21,345 nt of DNA, from positions 1-21,345 of the forward strand of contig CALXVW010000104.1 in NCBI GenBank assembly GCA_944392185.1. The letters are read 5' to 3'. Each line of letters starts with the position of its first letter. Within the stretch, counting starts at the first letter, position 1. The position numbers were made by a program, and so were the translations under genes. Origin of the DNA: an uncultured Alphaproteobacteria bacterium. GTDB lineage: Bacteria; Pseudomonadota; Alphaproteobacteria; RF32; CAG-239. The notes under the pieces are model-generated. The model was not told the DNA's origin. It did not search any database and worked only from the letters and a program-made list of their open reading frames with translations. Positions 16,663-21,345 of this stretch are shown one piece after another.

Positions 16663-17469
16663 ATGGAAAATCGGGAAGAATTGAGAACTGCTCCGCGTTC
16701 ACCTCTTTCGCGCCCGCCCAGAAAAGGCCGCAACATGATAGCTGTTGCCTCGGGCAAAGGAGGCGTGGGCAAGACCTGGTTTTCAATCACTTTGGCGCAT
16801 GCTTTGAGTTTGTATCGGCAGCGGACATTGCTGTTTGACGGTGATTTAGGTTTGGCCAATATAGATATTCAACTGGGGCTGATGGTGAAATATGATTTGG
16901 GCAGTGTCATTTCCGGGAGCAAGACCTTAAATCAGGTGATTCATAGCTATGACAAAGGGCATTTTGATGTCATTGCCGGGCGCTCCGGCTCGGCAGGGTT
17001 AGCAAGCCTGCCGATAGGGCGCCTGCAGGTGCTGGGAGAGGATTTGAGCACAGTTGCCGGTATGTATGATAAAGTTATTTTGGATATGGGAGCCGGGGTA
17101 GAAAAGCCCATACGTATCTTATCTGGCATGGCAGGCAAGATAATCGTTGTCTGCACCGATGAGCCGACCTCGCTGACAGATGCCTATGCATTTATCAAGA
17201 TAATGACCATGCAGTACCCCAAGAGTGATATTAATATTGTGGTAAACCAGGCTAATTCTTTGCGAGAGGGGGAGCGGACATATGATATTTTGCTCAAAGC
17301 CTGCACAAATTTCTTGAAAATCACACCGCCGCTATTAGGTATCATCAGGAGAGATACAAGAGTAAGAGATTCGATAAGGAATCAGAGCTCAATAATCAAC
17401 CGTTATCCGACGTCCGAGGCGGCGGAAGATGTTCTACAAATTGCCAAAAGGCTGTTAGCAAATGGATAA
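16663..17469 (+). CDS. flhG: MinD-like ATPase FlhG (flagellar number control)
   Basis: A 268-residue ParA/MinD-family ATPase, also called FleN or YlxH. It limits flagellar number by acting on FlhF. Seen: the deviant Walker A KGGVGKT (32-38) after VASG, switch I region LLFDGDLGLANIDIQLGL (56-73), Walker B-type VILDMGAG (138-145), CTDEPTSLTDAYAFIK (164-179), and a C-terminal amphipathic helix (SEAAEDVLQIAKRLL) that could bind the membrane as in MinD. The N-terminus (MENREELRTAPRSP) shows no obvious DQA.L motif, which in other FlhG proteins stimulates FlhF. The last 8 nt overlap the next gene, which implies coupled translation. Confidence 0.94.
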   Translation: MENREELRTAPRSPLSRPPRKGRNMIAVASGKGGVGKTWFSITLAHALSLYRQRTLLFDGDLGLANIDIQLGLMVKYDLGSVISGSKTLNQVIHSYDKGHFDVIAGRSGSAGLASLPIGRLQVLGEDLSTVAGMYDKVILDMGAGVEKPIRILSGMAGKIIVVCTDEPTSLTDAYAFIKIMTMQYPKSDINIVVNQANSLREGERTYDILLKACTNFLKITPPLLGIIRRDTRVRDSIRNQSSIINRYPTSEAAEDVLQIAKRLLANG

Positions 17470-19039
17470 TATCATATCTTCAACTTTATTACCGGGGATA
17501 GTTGTTTCAGGGGGCGAGAAGCCGAGTGTGGCACTGCCGGAGCAATTGCCGCAAGGGGTGAAACCCGGAGATGTTTTGATGTTGGAGATATTGAGCCAAA
17601 CCGATACTTTCAAAAGCGGCGATTTGGTAGAGATGGTGTTGCAAGGAAAAGAGGAGAGCCTGATAAACATCAAATTGCAAACGCCGCTAAAGTTAGAAGG
17701 CCAAGGGACAGAACCAAGAGTAGTGGCGGCCAGAGTTATGGCAGACGGAAGCCTGCAGCTGTTGCCGGCCAAGGGACAGACAGGACAAACAGAGCAATCA
17801 ATAGCCGCCCAGGTGATAAATAATATCACCAACAAATTGCCACAAGCCGAGTTTCAGCCGATAAAAGTTTTGCCTGCGGTTGAAAATCTGATGTCTGAGC
17901 TTGAGTTTCCATTGCCCTTAAAAGAGGCGGTGATAAGAGAGCTGCCGCCGGCAGAGATTATGGTAGCCCTAAAAGGCCTCGGGCAGGGAGATATCTTGGA
18001 TAAGAGCATTTTGGAGCCATTGAAGGAGATATTGCGGCAAATGCCGGAGGCCGCCGCCAAACCCCAAGAGCTAAAAGGCCTGGTGCAGGATTTGGCCCAA
18101 ACCATCAAAAATTTGAGCGGCAAGAGTTTTGAGGCCCAAATATCCACGCAGCAACAACAAAGCACCGCCACGGTTTTTGAATCTCCTTTGGGCAAAATTT
18201 GGAGCGAGCAGCCGCTAAAGCTGCCGGCAGATACGATTTTGCAGCTGGAAGTGAAAAATACGCAAGTATCTGAGCCGATGTCTTGGTTGAAAGGTTTTGC
18301 GGAAGATATTGCAAAACTCTTGCCGGCCAAAGAGTTTGCAAGGATAGAGCCGGAGGTTTTGCTCAAAGCCCTGCAAACAAAAGATGATAGGTTTCAGGGT
18401 TTGTTGAAGGTTTTGGAGCCACTGGTAGTAAAAGGCGATGAGGTAAGTAACCAAACGGCGGCATCTGTTTTGCAAAAGCTTCCGGGCATGAAAGCGGATG
18501 TGCTGCAAAATATGCACGGGCTTTATCGGGCGGCAGTGCAAAAAGACAGCAAACTGTGGCTGGGAGATGTTTTAAGCCAGCAGATAACGACAGAAACCCC
18601 AAAAGGAGCGGAAACGGTAGCCAGGCTTGATAGCTTTGTCTCGTCACTGGTGCGGGAGACGCCGCAGTGGCGGATTATAGAGCTTCCGTTTTTTGACGCT
18701 CAGATGTTGCAACCCTTGCAAATAGCTCTAAAAAAGGAGCCAGAGGAAGAAAAGAAGAAACAGGCAAAATCGCAAGGCATCAGGTTTGTGGTTAATACGG
18801 AGTTTACCAAGTTGGGTGCATTCCAGTTTGATGGTTTTTCCATTGCGGAAAAAAGGCGCTTTGATTTGGTTATTCGCACCTCTTTGCCGCAAACGGAAGA
18901 TTTTTGTGCGGCAATAATGAATTTGTTTAAGAAATCTTTACACGATGTTGATTATAATGGCACCATTAAGATAAATCAGAAAGAGGCTTTCATCAAAGTA
19001 GAGAGCGCAGAAACCACAAGAGAGGGAATGTATGTCTGA
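17462..19039 (+). CDS. Large FliK-like protein of unknown function
   Basis: A 525-residue protein starting inside the end of flhG (8-nt overlap) and overlapping the next gene by 8 nt. There is no signal peptide or membrane helix. The N-terminal about 115 residues look beta-rich (LPGIVVSGGEKPSVALPEQL, MLEILSQTDTF, VVAARVMADGSLQLLPA), the middle is helical and Gln/Leu/Pro-rich, and the C-terminus (about 435-520) reads IRFVVNTEFTKLGAFQFDGF... LFKKSLHDVDYNGTIKINQK. The layout of long low-complexity part plus C-terminal beta-LG-beta-helix resembles FliK, and FliK-like genes do occur beside flhFG clusters. The similarity is remote and judged by eye. It could be a second hook-length or export-control protein. 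A clear fliK already exists at 3517. Confidence 0.5.
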   Translation: MDNIISSTLLPGIVVSGGEKPSVALPEQLPQGVKPGDVLMLEILSQTDTFKSGDLVEMVLQGKEESLINIKLQTPLKLEGQGTEPRVVAARVMADGSLQLLPAKGQTGQTEQSIAAQVINNITNKLPQAEFQPIKVLPAVENLMSELEFPLPLKEAVIRELPPAEIMVALKGLGQGDILDKSILEPLKEILRQMPEAAAKPQELKGLVQDLAQTIKNLSGKSFEAQISTQQQQSTATVFESPLGKIWSEQPLKLPADTILQLEVKNTQVSEPMSWLKGFAEDIAKLLPAKEFARIEPEVLLKALQTKDDRFQGLLKVLEPLVVKGDEVSNQTAASVLQKLPGMKADVLQNMHGLYRAAVQKDSKLWLGDVLSQQITTETPKGAETVARLDSFVSSLVRETPQWRIIELPFFDAQMLQPLQIALKKEPEEEKKKQAKSQGIRFVVNTEFTKLGAFQFDGFSIAEKRRFDLVIRTSLPQTEDFCAAIMNLFKKSLHDVDYNGTIKINQKEAFIKVESAETTREGMYV

Positions 19040-20162
19040 TGCACTGGGCTATTACCGCATATTAGAGGTTTATGAGGATACAAATGCGGAAATCATCAAG
19101 AAAAATTATCGTGACTTAGCCAAAAAATGGCACCCGGACCACAACACGGCCGAAGACGCCATAGAAAAATTTCAACTTCTGGCCAAGGCTTATGAGGTCT
19201 TGAGTGATGAAGAGAGCCGCCTGGATTATGATTTGCTCTCAGAGGTTTATAGTGAAAATAATTATCCGGAACTTGAAAATATTCGAGCCTATGATGAGGG
19301 CAATACAGGGGTAAGAGCCTTGTGGTTCAACAAAGTTCGGGGAATGATTTGGAAGTATAGAGCCGAAAGAGAGTTAAAAATTTGCGGCTTTCGGCAGGCT
19401 TTACAAGTGAGAATGTTGGGCAGTCTGGAGAATTGGTTGTTGGGCTGGTGGCACCCGAAAGCGTTTTTGAAAAATATAAAAGTTCTGGCAGAAGATTGGA
19501 AATCTCCTTTATCAGAGCAAGAAAGTCTGAGAATATTGGTGCATAATGTTGTGGCCTATCAGCTGCAGGGCAAGCCTGATTTGGCGGTTGCCTCGGCCAT
19601 TCAGGCTTTGGACTACGCCGGAGAACGGCTAAAAGGATTGTTGCAGGGCTATATCCGCAGTCAAAAATTGCGGGTGAGCCGCCCACGACCGTGGAATTTG
19701 GCGGCCCTGCGGGCGGTGCAACTGATTGTGCCGGTGGTGATTGTGGCGGCGGCCTTGGTTCCGTTTGGCAGCGGCTATATGAGCGAGAGCGAGCTCTGGA
19801 ATTGGTTTTCCAAAAAACAAGAGATAGACTACTACCAAGAGGTTCGCTTCGGTGGTGAGAATAATAGTGTTGATGACGTGGTTGTCGGCAAGATTTTGAG
19901 CATTCCGGTAGACAAGAGCGATATCTCAAAGCTATACCATTTGCAAACGACAGCCAAGGTAATGTATGGCCCCGGCGAAGACTTTGATGTCTTAAAAGAG
20001 CTGCCGGCGCAAACAACGGTGCGCCTGACCGGCAAAACGCCTGACAACGCCTGGTCTCGGGTGATGATAGACAACGGCGAGATGGGCTTTGTACGGGGCG
20101 AGGTCCTGGAACAAGGAATTGGGGCTGAGATTCCCTACGGGAGCGAGATTTTCCGCCAATAA
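19032..20162 (+). CDS. J-domain, membrane-anchored SH3b protein
   Basis: A 376-residue protein with an unusual domain set. Residues 5-67 are a J domain (YYRILEVYEDTNAEIIKKNY, with HPD at 34-36 and YEVLSDEESRLDYD), so it should stimulate a DnaK-type Hsp70. A helical middle part follows (about 95-210, with many Trp and Leu). One transmembrane helix lies at about 224-246 (AVQLIVPVVIVAAALVPF). The C-terminal part contains a bacterial SH3-like domain (about 296-360: TTAKVMYGPGEDFDVLKELP, WSRVMIDNGEMGFVRGEVL). The likely topology puts the J domain in the cytoplasm and SH3b in the periplasm. It overlaps the preceding gene by 8 nt, so it is the last gene of the flagellar operon. It lacks the Gly/Phe and zinc regions of true DnaJ. 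Its function is unknown. Confidence 0.85.
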   Translation: MSDALGYYRILEVYEDTNAEIIKKNYRDLAKKWHPDHNTAEDAIEKFQLLAKAYEVLSDEESRLDYDLLSEVYSENNYPELENIRAYDEGNTGVRALWFNKVRGMIWKYRAERELKICGFRQALQVRMLGSLENWLLGWWHPKAFLKNIKVLAEDWKSPLSEQESLRILVHNVVAYQLQGKPDLAVASAIQALDYAGERLKGLLQGYIRSQKLRVSRPRPWNLAALRAVQLIVPVVIVAAALVPFGSGYMSESELWNWFSKKQEIDYYQEVRFGGENNSVDDVVVGKILSIPVDKSDISKLYHLQTTAKVMYGPGEDFDVLKELPAQTTVRLTGKTPDNAWSRVMIDNGEMGFVRGEVLEQGIGAEIPYGSEIFRQ

Positions 20163-20196
20163 AATAGGGCTTTAGCGTTTTTGTCAAATTTTGTGC

Positions 20197-20225
20197 TTGA
20201 TTTGTGTTGGAATTTATGCTATAAG
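20197..20225 (+). promoter_or_regulatory. Sigma-70-type promoter with extended -10
   Basis: TTGATT (20197-20202) and TATAAG (20220-20225) are spaced by 17 bp, and TGC directly before the -10 gives an extended -10. The predicted start is near 20232, leaving a leader of about 100 nt before the next gene. This separates the last gene from the flagellar operon. Confidence 0.7.
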
Positions 20226-20237
20226 AGCAGAACACAA

Positions 20238-20287
20238 ACAGCTATTATTGTGGAGTTTTTATAAAATTTCCTGATCCACAGGGCTGT
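20238..20287 (+). promoter_or_regulatory. Structured 5' leader hairpin
   Basis: ACAGC (20238-20242) pairs with GCTGT (20283-20287), and TGTGGA (20249-20254) pairs with TCCACA (20275-20280). They are separated by an asymmetric internal loop (TATTAT opposite GG), and the apical loop is 20 nt. It begins a few bases after the predicted transcription start. The rest of the leader to 20330 is A-rich. The match to any known riboswitch was not recognised. Confidence 0.5.
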
Positions 20288-20330
20288 CATTATAAAGTAA
20301 AACTAAAAAATAACTTAAAAACAAAAAATT

Positions 20331-21345
20331 ATGATGATTATGAACAGACCGTTTGAGGTTCAGCAGATGTTTGCGAACCTGTTTAAGGTTGGAACGGAAA
20401 TGCTGGTAACAGTTATTCCGTCAGGTAATGAAGGAACAATCCGCGTCCGGAGTACCGGCGGATGTTTCGGAATTCTCTCCCCGGATTATGAATTTCCGGT
20501 AGGCACCCTCATTACTGCACAGGTAGCAGATATTCAAAATGGTGTGCCTGTTTTTGAGCCCACTCAGGAATGGCTTCTTGCCAGAACACCTCAAAAAGGG
20601 CGTGTGGTGTTTTTCACCCCTCGAGGTGTGGTAGTGGAATTGGCGGAAAACACCTACGCCGTCTACCAGCCGGCGCAAGGACTTTCTGAAGAGCTGCAAG
20701 CAACTCTCAAAGAAGGTCGAGAGGTTGAAGTGCGCGGTCTCACTAAAACGAACGAGGGCACCTACGAGGCGCAGACGTTGAATGTCATTCCCGAGGCTGA
20801 GAAGCCCCAGCCAACGGATCCTATGGCTCCCTGGAGCGAGGAAAAAATCGCCGAGGCTGCCAAGATCTCCGCTAAGGTGTGGGGACCTTTCAGACTGGGA
20901 AAAGTTATTATCGTCGAGGTGAAGGACTCAGAGACCGCTCAATTGAGCAAGGGCGGTATGGTAACGCTCAAAGAGGGCAAGTTCCCGCGAGGTATTGCAA
21001 GAGCCTTTGTAAGAGTGGTTAATATTGACAAAACTTCAAAGAAAGTCCTTGTCGAGTTCATCAAGGCGGACAATACCAAGCCTGAAAAGCCTGCTTTCGT
21101 CGCCAAGGCAGAAGATCCAACGGCCGTTGGCTATCGTAACGATGCGATAGTACAAAAGGCCAAGGAGATGGGGTCTCTCTGGTTCGCAGGACCCAACCAG
21201 CTCTACAAACTCGGTTTCAATTACCGAGTGAAGATGGATAGTGGTATTCCGGCGTTTGAGGACAAGGCTTACCCGGCCGTTACCTTTAACGTCATCATCG
21301 ACGATCGGTGCCAAGAGCACATCGCCGACGGCGAGGAAGTTATCT
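20331..21345 (+). CDS. Unrecognised repeat-containing protein, 5' part
   Basis: An uninterrupted frame of at least 338 codons that runs off the window. The first in-frame ATG is 20331; ATGs at 20334 and 20340 are alternatives (MMIMNRPFEVQQMFANLF). No Shine-Dalgarno is visible, only an A-rich stretch. No signal peptide or membrane helix is seen. The protein is rich in beta-type segments. Residues about 18-76 (GTEMLVTVIPSGNEGTIRVR, FPVGTLITAQVADIQNGVPV) and 86-152 have a look like S1/OB barrels. Two later segments (about 170-199 and 270-303) share a pattern I..(A/K)AK......W..GP..(R/K)LG....V and may be tandem modules. Base composition and codon use differ from the flagellar genes: two sampled 60-base lines are about 52% G+C, with GAG, AAG, GTC and ATC frequent. 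The family is not recognised. The coding call is strong; the function is open. Confidence 0.8.
   Translation, partial: MMIMNRPFEVQQMFANLFKVGTEMLVTVIPSGNEGTIRVRSTGGCFGILSPDYEFPVGTLITAQVADIQNGVPVFEPTQEWLLARTPQKGRVVFFTPRGVVVELAENTYAVYQPAQGLSEELQATLKEGREVEVRGLTKTNEGTYEAQTLNVIPEAEKPQPTDPMAPWSEEKIAEAAKISAKVWGPFRLGKVIIVEVKDSETAQLSKGGMVTLKEGKFPRGIARAFVRVVNIDKTSKKVLVEFIKADNTKPEKPAFVAKAEDPTAVGYRNDAIVQKAKEMGSLWFAGPNQLYKLGFNYRVKMDSGIPAFEDKAYPAVTFNVIIDDRCQEHIADGEEVI

Noticed and set aside
20163..20196. Terminator after the J-domain gene
   Set aside because: Only a 3-bp GCT/AGC pairing before TTTTT was found, too weak; transcription may read through or end elsewhere.
19327..20235. A 302-codon open frame on the minus strand opposite the J-domain gene
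   Set aside because: Its translation is rich in Ser, Pro, Arg and Gln with no recognisable domain, and it is the antisense of a well-supported gene; it is a shadow frame.

Overview
The window looks like a chromosomal segment of a flagellated, moderately AT-rich alphaproteobacterium. This rests on the gene order fliF-fliG-fliH-fliN-flbD followed by flhA-flhF-flhG, on a recognisable FlbD (a flagellar sigma-54 regulator known mainly from alphaproteobacteria), and on a sigma-54 promoter at the head of the cluster. A host- or gut-associated Rhodospirillales-like lineage is a guess from composition only. No rRNA, tRNA, CRISPR array or insertion sequence was seen.

Layout. (1) Positions 1-190 hold the C-terminus of a flagellin gene and its terminator. 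(2) 250-1344 encodes an exported Sel1-repeat protein. (3) 1392-3249, minus strand, is the fatty-acid operon accB-accC, with a terminator at 1349-1373. (4) 3250-3516 is a divergent intergenic region with a consensus sigma-54 -24/-12 promoter and an inverted repeat at enhancer distance. (5) 3517-8263 is fliK-flgD-flgE, covering hook assembly. (6) 8264-8480 is a gap with a strong hairpin and a second, weaker sigma-54-like promoter. (7) 8481-20162 is a compact run: fliF, fliG, fliH, fliN, flbD, flhA, flhF, flhG, a FliK-like large protein, and a J-domain/membrane/SH3b protein. Gaps are about 14 nt or less except 20 nt before flhG; the last three genes overlap by 8 nt each. (8) From 20163 there is a sigma-70-type extended -10 promoter, a structured A-rich leader, and a long unrecognised gene that runs off the window end.

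How it works together. FliF (MS ring), FliG and FliN (switch/C-ring), FliH (export ATPase partner) and FlhA (export gate) build the basal body and secretion apparatus. FlgD, FlgE and FliK build the hook and set its length. FlhF and FlhG set the site and number of flagella. FlbD probably activates the sigma-54 promoters, including the one driving its own cluster, which would give positive feedback. accBC supplies malonyl-CoA and appears unrelated.

Items most worth a second look: a 17-A homopolymer inside flhA that could act as a motility switch; the J-domain/TM/SH3b protein and the FliK-like protein at the end of the operon; a tandem domain duplication inside FlgE; and the unrecognised repeat-containing gene at the right edge, with its hairpin leader, missing Shine-Dalgarno and distinct base composition.
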